Shown here: positions 17,308 to 27,500 of the stretch, one piece after another
Layout: every line of letters begins with the position of its first letter
Numbering within the stretch: the stretch's first letter is position 1
Assembly (NCBI RefSeq): GCF_008329435.1
Contig: NZ_NPKN01000001.1
Coordinates: forward strand, 248,001-312,000
DNA length: 64,000 bases
DNA from: Rhodanobacter sp. T12-5
GTDB lineage: Bacteria > Pseudomonadota > Gammaproteobacteria > Xanthomonadales > Rhodanobacteraceae
Direction of reading: 5' to 3'
The notes under the pieces: generated by a model
What the model was told of the DNA's origin: nothing
Seen by the model: the letters and a program-made list of their open reading frames with translations, nothing else
The model's database searches: none
Position numbers and translations under genes: made by a program

Positions 17308-20300
17308 TCAGTCGGCCGGTTGCGCCGGCTGGCGCAGGGTCTGCCGCACACTCGGAATGGCGCTGCTGCGTGCGGCCAGCTCGTGGGCGATGTCGATATA
17401 GCCCAGTTGCCGCGCGACCTCCGCTGCGGTGCGGCCGAACGCGTCGGCGGCGTTGCGGTCGGCACCACGCGTCAGCAGCACGCGCGCCGGTGGCAGCAGC
17501 GCATGCATGGCGCAGGCGTGCAGCGCCGTGACGCCGCGCTGATCGGCATGCCCGGCCCGGGCGCCGGCGTCCAGCAGCAATGGCACCAGCGCACCGATGT
17601 GGGTGGCGTCGCATTCGCTGCCCGGGCGTAGCTGTGCGCCCAGCAGCAACAGCAGCGGGGTCTTGCCCTCGCTGTCGGCCAGGTTGATGTCGGCGCCGCG
17701 CTTGAGCAGGCCGTCGAACAGGCGGCGCGCGCGCAGGCTGTCGTTGTGTTCGAAGCCGAATTGCGCGGCGGCGTGCAGCGCGCTGCGGGCGCTCGCGTCG
17801 ACGGCATTGACGTCGGCTCCGGCGTCGAGCAGGCGCTCGAGAATTTCCGGGTAACCCATCGCCGCGGCCACCATCAACGCGGTGGCGTCGTTCGGCAGGC
17901 GCTGGTCGACGGCAATGCCACGTTGCAGCAGCAGTTCGACCAGTGCTTCGCGCCGCGCCGCGACCGCGGCTGCCAGCGGAGTCACTCCGCTGCGTGCCGC
18001 CATCGACGGATCGGCGCCGGCTTCGAGCAGGTGCGCGGCACATTCGCGATGCCCGGCACCGCAGGCGCGCAGCAGGGCGGTTGCACCCTGGTCGTCGCGG
18101 GTGTCGACCGCGAAGCCGAGTTCGAGCAGGCGTTGCACGGTAGCCAGCGCGCCGACCGCGGCCGCAGCAGGCAGGTCGCTGGCGCGCAGCGGGCGATGCG
18201 GACGCGGCCAGTCGCGCCAATCCAGCCAGCGCTCGACGGCCGGATGCTCCAGGGCCAGCCCCAACGGCGTTTCGCCGTTCGCATCGGTAGCCTCGGGATT
18301 GGCGCCATGGGCGATCAAGGCGCGTACCAGCGGCAGCGCCTGCGCGCCATGTTCGAGTGCGGCAAACAACGGCGTGCGGCCTTCGCGGTCGCGCGTGTTC
18401 GGATCGCAGCCACGGGCCAGCAGGGCTTGCAGCAACTCCGGCTGCGCGTGGACCACCGCCAGGTGCAGTGGCGTGCGTTCGCGCGCGTCGGAGCCGAACG
18501 GATCGGCGCCACGTTCGAGCAGGTTCAGCGCCAGCGCGGTGCCTTGGGCGGCGCTGCCCAGACGTGTCAGCGCCTGGGCCAGCAGGCCGGCGCCAGCCGG
18601 GCTTGCGCCAGCCTGCAGCAGATCGTCCAGTGCTTCGGTCGAGTTCGGCAACTGCTGCAGCAAGGCATCGAACAGGCGTCGACCGAGCGGCGGCGGTGGC
18701 GGCGACTCGCCCGTTTCGGCATCGTCGACCCGCGGTGCTTCCAGTCGCGCCTCGGCATCGAGGCCGTGGTCGAGCAGCCAGCGGCGGCCAGCGGCCAGCC
18801 CCGGTGTCGCCAGGTCCAGATACAGCTGCGCCAGCTGCGATTGCGGCCACTCGCGCACGCGGTCGCCAAAACCCGACACGATCGCCCAGTGGCCGAAGCG
18901 CAACGCATCCAGCAGGTGCGCCGGGGTGTCGGCGTCCACGGCCAGCACGTCCTGGCTGAGGCTGGCCGGCAGCGGCGTGTCGGGATCCAGCAGCGCGACC
19001 AGATCCCAGCGGCCGGCACCGGCGGCGTGATCGAGCGCGCTGCGGCCATCGCTGCCGGGAGTCTTCGGCTCGGCACCGAGCGACAGCAGCGCGCGCACGG
19101 TTTCGCCTTTCGCATGCGGCGACTGGCAGGCCAGGGTCAGCGCGTCGCGACCATGGTGGTCGCGCGCGCGCGCATCGGGCTGCGCCTCGGCCAGCAGCTG
19201 CACGATGCCGCAGGCACCCGCGCGGGCGGCTTCCATCAGCGCGGTGCTGCCGTTCTGATCGGCCAAGTTGACGTCGGCGCCGGCCGCACACAGCGCGCGC
19301 GCGATCTGTTCGTGGCCTTCGGCGGCGGCGCTCAGCAACGCATGCCGGTGGCGCGCATCGACCGCGTTGACTGCGGCACGATGCTTGAGCAGCAGCTTGA
19401 CCCCGGCGACATCGTCATCGGCGATGCCGGCGGCGGCGACCAGGGCCGGCTCGCCATCGGCAGGCGCCGGCTTGGCACCATGTTCCAGCAGGAACTTTGC
19501 CAGCGGCCAGTTGGCGGCGCGGCAGGCGGTGGTCAGCGGACTGACGCCGGCCTTGTTGAGTGCATTGATCGGGGCCGACGCGTCCAGCAACATCGCCGCG
19601 ACGCCGGCATCGACGCTCAGCACCGCACCATGCAGCGCGGTGTTGCCTTCGGCATCGACGACCAGTGGGCTGGCGCCGTTGGCGAGCAGGGTCAGCACGG
19701 CCTCGGCGCGACCGTGCCAGCTGTCGCGGGTGGCCGCGAGCAAGGGGGTGATGCCGCCGCTGGCACGGTTCACGTCGGCGCCCCTGGCGATCAGTGCGCG
19801 CAACAGCCGGGTATCGGGCAGCAACGCCGCCAGCATCAGCACCGGACGCTGGTCGCGATCGTCGGCGCCCGGCGTGGTGTCGGGATCGGCACCCGCGTCG
19901 ACCAGTGCCAGCGCACGTTCGATGTCGCCCTGGCGAGTGGCCGCCAACAAGGCTTCGGCCTGTTCGCGAGTGCCGGGGGTACGCTCCTGCTCGCTCAAGG
20001 GAACGATCGCCGCGGCCGGGCCGGGAGCGGTCGCCGGATTCCGGGCGGATTGCTTGTGCTTGCCATGGCGTTCGCACAGCAGCGCCCGCAGCGTCCGGTT
20101 GGCAATGACCAGGCAACCCAGCGGCAGCAGCACGACGCCGTAAATCGCCAGCGCGGCGATGCGCGGCTCGGAGGGAAGCACGCCGTACAGTCCGGTCAGT
20201 GCTATCGCGCCGAAGGCCAGCACCAGCAACGCCAACGCCGATGGCAGGAAGTGGCTGAAGAAGCGCTCTTCACGCGACAGATGACGACTGAATGCGATGC

Positions 20301-20757
20301 AGCGCAACGTGGCGGTGAAAATCCACGAGCCATCGCGCTGCCCGGGATAGGCATCGTCCCAGACGAACACCAATCCGAATGCAGGCCACAGTCGCCACAG
20401 CGCCGCCAGCGCCAGTACCAGCGCGGCTGCCAGGATCAGCGCGGCGCTGAGGCTTGGCGCCTGGCTCAACTGCAGCATCGGCCACGCGACCAGCACGAAC
20501 ACCAGCACCGTATAGCCGGTGAACATCACCAGGTGCGCGGCGCCGCGGCGCAAGACGGTTCGACCGAAGCGCGGTTCTGGATCGAAACCGATCGCGTGAC
20601 AGATCGCGGCCATGGTCAGCGCATTGGCCAGCAGCAGCGGAATCAGGGTCAGCGGATGGCTGGCCAGCCCGGCGGCGGAGACGGCGAGCAGGCCGGGAAT
20701 GAACCAGGCAAGGGCTTGCAGGAAAGGCGGTCGGCGGCGCGATTTGGGCTGGGTCAT
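17308..20757 (-). CDS. Very long membrane-anchored ankyrin-repeat protein
   Basis: This 1149-residue protein has two parts. Residues 1 to about 240 hold five or six membrane helices (for example AWFIPGLLAVSAAGLA, MFTGYTVLVFVLVAW, ALALLVLAFGAIALTGLYGVL). From about residue 260 to the end it is almost wholly ankyrin repeats, more than 20 by eye, recognised by recurring G(A)TPLHxAxxxG- and LLxxGADxN-type signatures such as GADVNAVDASARSALHAAA. The ATG at 20757 is chosen over an upstream one because it is closer to the first helix. Bacterial ankyrin arrays mediate protein-protein contacts; here they would face the cytoplasm or periplasm from the membrane. No enzymatic domain is visible. Such a protein could be a scaffold; its partner is unknown. 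Confidence 0.88.
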   Translation of the reverse strand: MTQPKSRRRPPFLQALAWFIPGLLAVSAAGLASHPLTLIPLLLANALTMAAICHAIGFDPEPRFGRTVLRRGAAHLVMFTGYTVLVFVLVAWPMLQLSQAPSLSAALILAAALVLALAALWRLWPAFGLVFVWDDAYPGQRDGSWIFTATLRCIAFSRHLSREERFFSHFLPSALALLVLAFGAIALTGLYGVLPSEPRIAALAIYGVVLLPLGCLVIANRTLRALLCERHGKHKQSARNPATAPGPAAAIVPLSEQERTPGTREQAEALLAATRQGDIERALALVDAGADPDTTPGADDRDQRPVLMLAALLPDTRLLRALIARGADVNRASGGITPLLAATRDSWHGRAEAVLTLLANGASPLVVDAEGNTALHGAVLSVDAGVAAMLLDASAPINALNKAGVSPLTTACRAANWPLAKFLLEHGAKPAPADGEPALVAAAGIADDDVAGVKLLLKHRAAVNAVDARHRHALLSAAAEGHEQIARALCAAGADVNLADQNGSTALMEAARAGACGIVQLLAEAQPDARARDHHGRDALTLACQSPHAKGETVRALLSLGAEPKTPGSDGRSALDHAAGAGRWDLVALLDPDTPLPASLSQDVLAVDADTPAHLLDALRFGHWAIVSGFGDRVREWPQSQLAQLYLDLATPGLAAGRRWLLDHGLDAEARLEAPRVDDAETGESPPPPPLGRRLFDALLQQLPNSTEALDDLLQAGASPAGAGLLAQALTRLGSAAQGTALALNLLERGADPFGSDARERTPLHLAVVHAQPELLQALLARGCDPNTRDREGRTPLFAALEHGAQALPLVRALIAHGANPEATDANGETPLGLALEHPAVERWLDWRDWPRPHRPLRASDLPAAAAVGALATVQRLLELGFAVDTRDDQGATALLRACGAGHRECAAHLLEAGADPSMAARSGVTPLAAAVAARREALVELLLQRGIAVDQRLPNDATALMVAAAMGYPEILERLLDAGADVNAVDASARSALHAAAQFGFEHNDSLRARRLFDGLLKRGADINLADSEGKTPLLLLLGAQLRPGSECDATHIGALVPLLLDAGARAGHADQRGVTALHACAMHALLPPARVLLTRGADRNAADAFGRTAAEVARQLGYIDIAHELAARSSAIPSVRQTLRQPAQPAD

Positions 20758-20818
20758 GTCGGCAGTATAGAAATCGTTGGATGTGCAGGCGGTAACCAAG
20801 TGTTAACCGGCGCTCGAT

Positions 20819-21112
20819 TCACTCATCACGATCGTCCTGCGGCGAATGCGTGTAAGGGAGTTGGTTGGCGGCAGCGAGGGTCTCCTGCGGCGGCAGTTGC
20901 AGGTGCCAGCCCTGCGTGCTCAGATGGTCGAGTACCTGTGCGGTGTCCTCGACCGGCAACCTGCGCTGCTCGTCCAGGTGCACCTCCATCACGAAACGCA
21001 GCTCGCCCAGCAGCAGCATGAGCGACTCGGGCAGTACGTCGAACGCATCTCGCCGTGCCAGCCACACGTAGCTGTCGACCTTGCGCAGGCTGGCGTATAC
21101 GAAACACTGCAT
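20819..21112 (-). CDS. YcgL domain-containing protein
   Basis: This 97-residue soluble protein matches the YcgL family, which is common in gammaproteobacteria. The marks are the N-terminal MQCFVYASLRK, YVWLARRDAF, a LPESLMLLLGE stretch and FVMEVHL. Its biochemical role is not established. The ATG at 21112 has AGGAG five bases upstream and the normal family N terminus. It lies on the same strand as the ankyrin gene, 61 bases ahead of it, and may share its transcript. Confidence 0.85.
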   Translation of the reverse strand: MQCFVYASLRKVDSYVWLARRDAFDVLPESLMLLLGELRFVMEVHLDEQRRLPVEDTAQVLDHLSTQGWHLQLPPQETLAAANQLPYTHSPQDDRDE

Positions 21113-21418
21113 GACAACTCCTGCCAAAGAAACGGAGAGGGCACCGAAAGCGCCCGCGCTGAGGGATCGCTCAGGGTAGCAGCGCGGCAGGCGACCTGCC
21201 CGCCGTTTATGGAGCCGCGAATCGGACGGCAGGTCGGCGATGGCCGAACGGCGTCAGCTGCATTTCATTTGTTAGCTGAATGTTGCGACTGCACTTGCAA
21301 CGCCCCGTACTAGCGGGCAGAGTGCGGCACAGGGGCTTCAAACGCGCGTATGAATTCGGGGTTTGTCGCCGCACCTCATTTAATTCCGAGTCGCACCACA
21401 GATAAGCAGGAGCAAGCG
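21113..21418. other. Divergent intergenic region upstream of the FadL-type porin
   Basis: These 306 bases separate ycgL (minus) from the porin gene (plus) and hold no gene I can support. A short inverted repeat, GTTGC to GCAAC, lies at 21282-21301 with a ten-base centre. The part from about 21265 to 21300 is less GC-rich than its surroundings and is the likely promoter zone. I could not settle on convincing -35/-10 boxes. Confidence 0.45.
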
Positions 21419-22852
21419 ATGCACAAGTCTTTCCGTTCCTTCCCGGGCGCTGCCCGTCCGCTCGCGTTGGCCGTGTTGAGTGTGGCTGTTGTCGGCGCGC
21501 TCGTGCCGGGTCTTGCCAGCGCCAGTGCCTTCCAGCTCAAGGAAAACAGTGCCATGGGGCTGGGCCGTGCGTATGCCGGCTCCGCCACGGCGGGTGGCGA
21601 TGTCTCGGTGGTGACGAACAATCCAGCCGCGATGAGCGACCTCAAGGGCACCTACCTGCAGGCTGACGTCACCGGCATCAATTTCAGCACCAAGTTCCAC
21701 GGCAGCGCGCATGATGCGCTGGGCCGCCCGATCAGCGGCGGCAACGGCGGCGACGCCGGTACCACCTTGCCGGTGCCGGCGCTGTTCTTCGCCACCCAGG
21801 TCAGCGACCGCGTGCATGTCGGTGCGGGTTTCTCGGTGCCGTTCGGTTTCCAGACCGAATACGACAAGAACTGGGTCGGTCGCTATAACGCGATCAAGTC
21901 CAAGTTCGAGTCGCTCGATGCGACCTTGTCCGGTTCGTTCGACGTCACCGACAGCTTCAGCCTCGGTGCCAGCGTCATCGCGCAAAGGACCAGTGCCGAG
22001 CTGACCAATGCGATCAACTTCAACATGGTCGGCCTGGGCCTGATCCAGCAGGCTGCAGCGGCTGGCCAGCTCGATCCGGCGACGGCGCAGGCGCTGGCAG
22101 CGCAGGTCGGTGCGGTGGTGCCGCCGGGTTCGGACGGCTATGCCCGCATCACCGGTGACGACTGGGCCTATGGCTGGCAGCTCGGTGCGTACTGGAAGCT
22201 GACCACGCAGGACAAGCTGGCTTTCAACTACCGTTCCAAGATCGATCACACACTTCATGGCACGGCCAACTTCCAGGTACCAGCGAATGTCGCCGCCCTG
22301 CTGTCCAATCCGGCCGTGGCCCCGCTGCTCGGCGGCGGCACGCCGTTCACGCACACCAATGGCACAGCCGGCTTCACTACCCCGGCCACGGCCAGCCTAA
22401 GCTACTGGCATCAGGCCGAGAAGTTCGGCATCGGCGCGGACGTGGCGTGGACCAAGTGGGACGTGTTCAAGCAGCTGAAGGTGACCTACGACAACCCGGC
22501 GCAGCCGGCCAGCGAGCAAGACTTCAACTGGAAAAACAGCTGGTATGTCTCGGTTGGCGGCGACTACTACGTCAACGACAAGGTCACCCTGCGTGCAGGC
22601 GTGGCGCTGGATACCACGCCGACATCGGACAGCCTGCGTGATCCGCGCGTGCCTGACGAAACGCGCAAGCTCGCCACCGTCGGCATCGGCTACACCGCCA
22701 GCGAGCATTTCCAGATCAACGCCTCATACGCGCACATCTTCGTCAACAAGGCGCGCATCAATGGTTCGGTCAGCGCCACCGGCGACGTCCTGACCGGCTA
22801 CTCGGACGACTATGGCAACCTGCTGAGCCTGTCGGCGGTGTACAAGTTCTGA
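21419..22852 (+). CDS. FadL/OmpP1/TodX family outer-membrane transport protein
   Basis: This 477-residue outer-membrane beta-barrel belongs to the FadL family, which takes up long-chain fatty acids or other hydrophobic compounds. The ATG at 21419 has AGGAG six bases upstream and starts a long signal peptide that ends near SASA, giving a mature N terminus of the FadL kind (AFQLKENSAMGLGRAYAGSA). The conserved NPAAM motif follows at about residue 65. The C-terminal strand ends YGNLLSLSAVYKF, with the terminal phenylalanine needed for barrel assembly. It is a single-gene unit with a strong terminator 49 bases downstream. Relatives also import aromatic hydrocarbons, which is notable beside a coniferyl-type aldehyde dehydrogenase. 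Confidence 0.9.
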   Translation: MHKSFRSFPGAARPLALAVLSVAVVGALVPGLASASAFQLKENSAMGLGRAYAGSATAGGDVSVVTNNPAAMSDLKGTYLQADVTGINFSTKFHGSAHDALGRPISGGNGGDAGTTLPVPALFFATQVSDRVHVGAGFSVPFGFQTEYDKNWVGRYNAIKSKFESLDATLSGSFDVTDSFSLGASVIAQRTSAELTNAINFNMVGLGLIQQAAAAGQLDPATAQALAAQVGAVVPPGSDGYARITGDDWAYGWQLGAYWKLTTQDKLAFNYRSKIDHTLHGTANFQVPANVAALLSNPAVAPLLGGGTPFTHTNGTAGFTTPATASLSYWHQAEKFGIGADVAWTKWDVFKQLKVTYDNPAQPASEQDFNWKNSWYVSVGGDYYVNDKVTLRAGVALDTTPTSDSLRDPRVPDETRKLATVGIGYTASEHFQINASYAHIFVNKARINGSVSATGDVLTGYSDDYGNLLSLSAVYKF

Positions 22853-22900
22853 CGTCTTGACGCCAGCGCGACGTTTGTTGAAATGGACGTCCAAAACAAA

Positions 22901-22930
22901 AACCTTCCCGTTCGCGGGGAGGTTTTTTTT
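22901..22930 (+). terminator. Rho-independent terminator of the FadL-type gene
   Basis: A stem of about nine base pairs (AACCTTCCC against GGGGAGGTT, including one G-T pair) with a six-base loop runs straight into eight thymines. This is a textbook intrinsic terminator for the plus strand. Confidence 0.9.
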
Positions 22931-23012
22931 CGAGTCTCGTAAAGTGAACCTCGAAATCCCCAAGCAAAAAATGGATATTCGAGATCCCGTGAAGTGATCG
23001 GCCGTGAAGTGA

Positions 23013-24449
23013 TCAGCCGCGCCGCAGCAGCAGGTCGACCATTCGTCTGAAACGGCCGCCGTAGGGCGGGTTGAGCAGGCCGGCACCGTTCAGCCGTGCC
23101 TGGCGGAACACCGGCTTCATGTGCGAGAACGTGCGGAAGCCCGCCTCGCCGTGATAACCGCCCATGCCTGAGGCGCCGACGCCGCCGAACGGCAGGCCAT
23201 GCTGGGCGATGTGGTACAGCGTGTCGTTGACGCTGACGCCGCCGGCTGTGGTGTTCGCCAGCACCTTGTCGACCAAAGTCCGATTCTGCTCGAACAGATA
23301 CAACGCCAGCGGGTGCGGACGCGCGGCCACCCAGGCAATCGCTTCGTCCAATGAATCGTAGGGAAGCAGCGGCAGCAGCGGGCCGAAGATCTCCTCGCGC
23401 ATCACCGCCATGTCGCCGGTGACGGCGCTGAGCAATTGCGGTGGCAGCAATCGGCGCGCCGGATCGTCAGCGGCCTCGCTCAGGGGATGGAGCTGGGCGC
23501 CAGCTGCCAGCGCATGGTCACGCAGGCCGACCAGGCGTTCGTACTGGCGGTCGGAAACGATGCTCGCGTATTGCCTGTTCTGCTGCAGCTGTGGATACAT
23601 CGCCGCCGTCACACGGCTGGCCTTGTCGATGAAATCCTGCATGCGTGCGCGCGGCAGCAGCACATAGTCCGGCGCAATGCAGGTCTGCCCGGCGTTGACC
23701 AGTTTGCCGAACATGATGCGTTCCACCGCATGTTCGAAGCGCGCGCCCGGGCCGATGATCGCGGGCGACTTGCCGCCCAGCTCCAGCGTCACCGGCGTGA
23801 GGTTGGCGGCGGCCGCACGCATCACGTGATGGCCTACCGCGGTGGAGCCGGTGAACAGCAGATGGTCGAACGGCAGCGTCGAAAACGCCTGCGCCACTCC
23901 GGCGTCGCCGGTCACCACCACGATTTCGTCTGGGGAGAAGCTGCGCGCGACCTGTTCGGCGAACAGCGCCGAGAAGCGCGGCGTGTACTCGCTCATCTTC
24001 AGCATCACGCGATTGCCCGCGGCCAACGCATCGACCAGCGGGCCCACGGCCAGGTAGAGCGGATAGTTCCACGGCACGATGATGCCGACCACGCCGCGCG
24101 GCTGCGGCATGAGTTCATTGCGCGCAGGCAGGAACGCCAGCCCGGCGAACGAACGCCGCGGATGCATCCAGCGTCGGCCATGGCGCAGGGCATGACGGAT
24201 GGCGGACAGGCTGGGAAACACTTCCAGCAGATCGGTCTCTTCGACCGGTCGTTGGCCGAAATCGGCGCTGATCGCCGCGGCAAACGCGCCGCGCTGTTCG
24301 CGCAGCATGGTTTCCAGCGCATGCAGTCGGCCGGCGCGGATCGCCCAGGATGGCATCGGGTCCGCCGCCTGGGCAGAGCGCAGTCGCTGCAGGATGCCGG
24401 TGAGGCCGGTGTCGTCGGAATTCTCGGTGGTGGGGGTTTCGTGCGGCAT
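23013..24449 (-). CDS. Aldehyde dehydrogenase, coniferyl aldehyde dehydrogenase type
   Basis: This 478-residue NAD(P)+-dependent aldehyde dehydrogenase oxidises aldehydes to acids. The motifs PWNYP (126-130), FTGSTAVG (199-206), the general-base glutamate in LELGGKSP (Glu223) and the nucleophile in GQTCIAP (Cys257) are all present. The C-terminal GVSVNDTLYHI and GYHGEAGFRTFSH place it in the coniferyl aldehyde/class 3-like group, which also oxidises aliphatic aldehydes. The start at 24449 gives the normal family N terminus; the same frame stays open far upstream but only as a shadow of putA. It lies 134 bases downstream of putA on the same strand. Confidence 0.9.
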   Translation of the reverse strand: MPHETPTTENSDDTGLTGILQRLRSAQAADPMPSWAIRAGRLHALETMLREQRGAFAAAISADFGQRPVEETDLLEVFPSLSAIRHALRHGRRWMHPRRSFAGLAFLPARNELMPQPRGVVGIIVPWNYPLYLAVGPLVDALAAGNRVMLKMSEYTPRFSALFAEQVARSFSPDEIVVVTGDAGVAQAFSTLPFDHLLFTGSTAVGHHVMRAAAANLTPVTLELGGKSPAIIGPGARFEHAVERIMFGKLVNAGQTCIAPDYVLLPRARMQDFIDKASRVTAAMYPQLQQNRQYASIVSDRQYERLVGLRDHALAAGAQLHPLSEAADDPARRLLPPQLLSAVTGDMAVMREEIFGPLLPLLPYDSLDEAIAWVAARPHPLALYLFEQNRTLVDKVLANTTAGGVSVNDTLYHIAQHGLPFGGVGASGMGGYHGEAGFRTFSHMKPVFRQARLNGAGLLNPPYGGRFRRMVDLLLRRG

Positions 24450-24583
24450 GCCATCGTCCAGGCAAAGGATGCCTGCAGTATGCCGAACATCCGTCGGACC
24501 GACATCCGTGTGCCGCGCGACTGCCGCAGGCGGTTCGCGAGGCTGCCGGGGCGGAAGCGTGACTGCGCCTCCGCCCCCGCCCC

Positions 24584-27500
24584 TTATTCGCCGATCGTCA
24601 GCAGCGAGGCGTTGCCGCCGGCGGCGGTGGTGTTGATGGTGAGCGTGCGCTCGCCGGCGAAGCGCAGCAGGTAGTGTGGGCCGCCGGCCTTGGGGCCGGT
24701 GCCGGACAGGCGTTCGCCACCGAACGGCTGCACCCCGACCACCGCACCAATCTGGTTGCGGTTGACGTAGCAGTTGCCGACGCGGGCGTGGCTGGCGATG
24801 TAGTCGACGGTGTCGTCGATGCGGCTGTGGATGCCGAGAGTGAGGCCGTAGCCGGTGGCGTTGATCTGGTCCACGACCTGCGCCAGCTCGCTGCCCTTCC
24901 AGCGGATCACGTGCAGCACCGGGCCGAAGATTTCGCGGGTCAGAGTGGCGAGTGAGGGGATTTCGTAGGCGCGCGGGGCGAAGAAGGTGCCGTGCGCGGT
25001 GGTCGCCGGATCGAGCGCGACCTCGCCGATCTTCTTCGCCTCCTTGTCCATGCGCGCGGCGTGGTCGACGAGGATCTTCAGGGCGTCCTCGTCGATCACC
25101 GGGCCCACGTCGGTGGACAGCTGGCCCGGGTCGCCAACCTTCAGCTCGGCCATCGCGCCGGTGAGCATGGCGCAGACCTTGTCGGCGATGTCCTCCTGCA
25201 CGAACAGCACGCGCGCGGCCGAGCAACGCTGGCCGGCGGACTGGAACGCCGAGGCGATCACGTCCTTGACGATCTGCTCGGGCAGGGCGGAGGAGTCGGC
25301 GATCATGGCGTTCTGGCCGCCGGTTTCGGCGATCAGCGCGGCGATCGGGGCGTTGCGCGCGGCGAGCGCGCGGTTGATCGCCCAGGCGGTGTCGGTGGAA
25401 CCGGTGAAGGCGACGCCGGCCACGCGCGGGTCCCTGGTCAACGCGGCACCGACGACGGCACCGTCGCCGGGCAGGTACTGCAGCACGTCGAGCGGGATGC
25501 CGGCCTCGTGCAGCAGCTTGATCGCGGCGTGGCCGATCAGCGAGGTCTGCTCGGCCGGCTTGGCGATCACGCTGTTGCCGGCAGCCAGTGCGGCGCTGAT
25601 CTGGCCCATGAAAATCGCCAGCGGGAAGTTCCACGGGCTGATGCAGACGAACACGCCGCGGCCGGTGAGCAACAGTTGATTGGTTTCGCCGGTGGGCCCG
25701 GGCAACTGCTCCGGCTGGCCGAACAGGCGGCGCGCCATGGTCGCGTAGTAGCGCAGGAAATCGGCGGCCTCGCGGATCTCGGCGATCGCGTCGGGCAGGC
25801 TCTTGCCGGCTTCGCGCACGCACAACGCGATGAATTCGCCGCGGCGCGCTTCGAGCTGCTCGGCGGCGTGTTCGAGGATGGCTGCGCGACTGGCTGCGGG
25901 GAGGCGATCCCAGTTCGGCTGGGCGGCGACGGCGTTGGCCAGTGCCTTATCGACAGTGGCGCTGTCGGCGCTGACGTAGCTGCCCACGTTTTGGCGGCGA
26001 TCGGCGGGATTGCTCACCTGCACGGTCGGGCCGCTGGCGTTCGCGCCCGGCACCAGCGGGGTGGCGGTCCACGGGCCCGCGTTCGCATTGACTGCGTCGG
26101 CCATGGTTTTCAGTTCGTTGTCGTTGGAGAAGTTGATACCCATGGAGTTCTTCCGGAGTTCGCCATACAGATTGACCGGCAGCGGGATGCGCGGGTGCGG
26201 GATGGATGCGAAGCCGCGCACGGTTTCGCACGGGTCGGCGACCAGCTCGCGCACCGGCAATGTCTCGTCGACGACGCGGTTGACGAAGCTGGTGTTGGCA
26301 CCGTTCTCGAGCAGGCGGCGCACCAGGTACGGCAGCAGGTCTTCGTGGGTGCCGACCGGCGCATACACGCGACACGGTACGTTCAAGTTCTGCGGACCGA
26401 TCACCTCGGCGTACAGGTCGGTGCCCATGCCGTGCAGGCGCTGGTATTCGAACGGGCGGCCGCGCGCGACGTGATGCACGGCGGCGATGGTGTGCGCGTT
26501 GTGGGTTGCGAACTGCGGATAGATCAGCTCGCTGCCGGCGTCGAACAGCTTGCGCGCGCAGGCGAGGTAGGACACGTCGGTGTTCGGCTTGCGCGTGTAC
26601 ACCGGGTAGCCGGCCAGGCCGGTCTCCTGCGCGCGCTTGATCTCGGCGTCCCAGTAGGCGCCCTTGACCAGGCGTACGTACCAGCGACGATTTGCCGCAC
26701 GCGCGGTCTCGATCAGCCAGTCGATCACGAACGGGGTGCGCTTGGCGTACGCCTGCACCACGATGCCCAGGCCGTTCCAGCCCTCGAGCGACGGATGTGC
26801 GAAGACGTCGCCGATGATGTCCAGCGACAGTTCCAGCCGATCGGCTTCCTCGGCGTCGACCGACAGCGCGATGCCGTGTTTCATCGCCAGCTGCGACAGT
26901 TCCAGCAGCTTCTCGGTGAGCTGGCGGCGGGCCAGTTCGCGCTTCATCACTTCGTAGCGCGGATGCAGCGCCGACAGCTTCACCGAGATCGACGGCGCGT
27001 CGGTGTGGTTGGCGAACGGGCCGCGCGCGCCGATCGCGGCGATCGCGCGGCGGTAGTCTTCCTGGTAGCGCTCGGCGGTTTCGCCGGTCAGCGCGGACTC
27101 GCCCAGCATGTCATAGGAATAGCGGTATATCGCGTATTCCTTCTTCGCGCAGCGGTCCAGCGCTTCGCCGATGCTGCGGCCCATCACGAACTGGTGGCCC
27201 ATGATGCGCATCGCCTGGCGCACCGCGAGGCGGATCGCCGGTTCGCCGGCGCGGCCGACCAGTCGCTTCAATGCACCGGTGAAGTCGTGGCGGGTGTCTT
27301 CGGCCAGGTTCACCAGATGGCCGGTGAGCATCAGGCCCCAGGTCGAGGCGTTGACGAACAGCGATTCGCTCTGGCCCAGGTGCTTCTTCCAGTTTGCCTC
27401 GCCGAGCTTGTCGCGAATCAGCTTGTCGGCGGTGGCCTTGTCCGGGATGCGCAGCAGCGCCTCGGCCACGCACATCAGCAAGACGCCCTCTTCGGACGAA

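Noticed and set aside
17746..21021. 1091-codon frame antisense to the ankyrin gene
   Set aside because: Its length comes from the regular codon pattern of the repeats; the ankyrin frame has clear repeats and membrane helices, this one has neither.
23013..25823. 936-codon frame suggesting a giant fused aldehyde dehydrogenase
   Set aside because: The first 450 or so codons are an out-of-frame reading of putA; the real enzyme starts at 24449.
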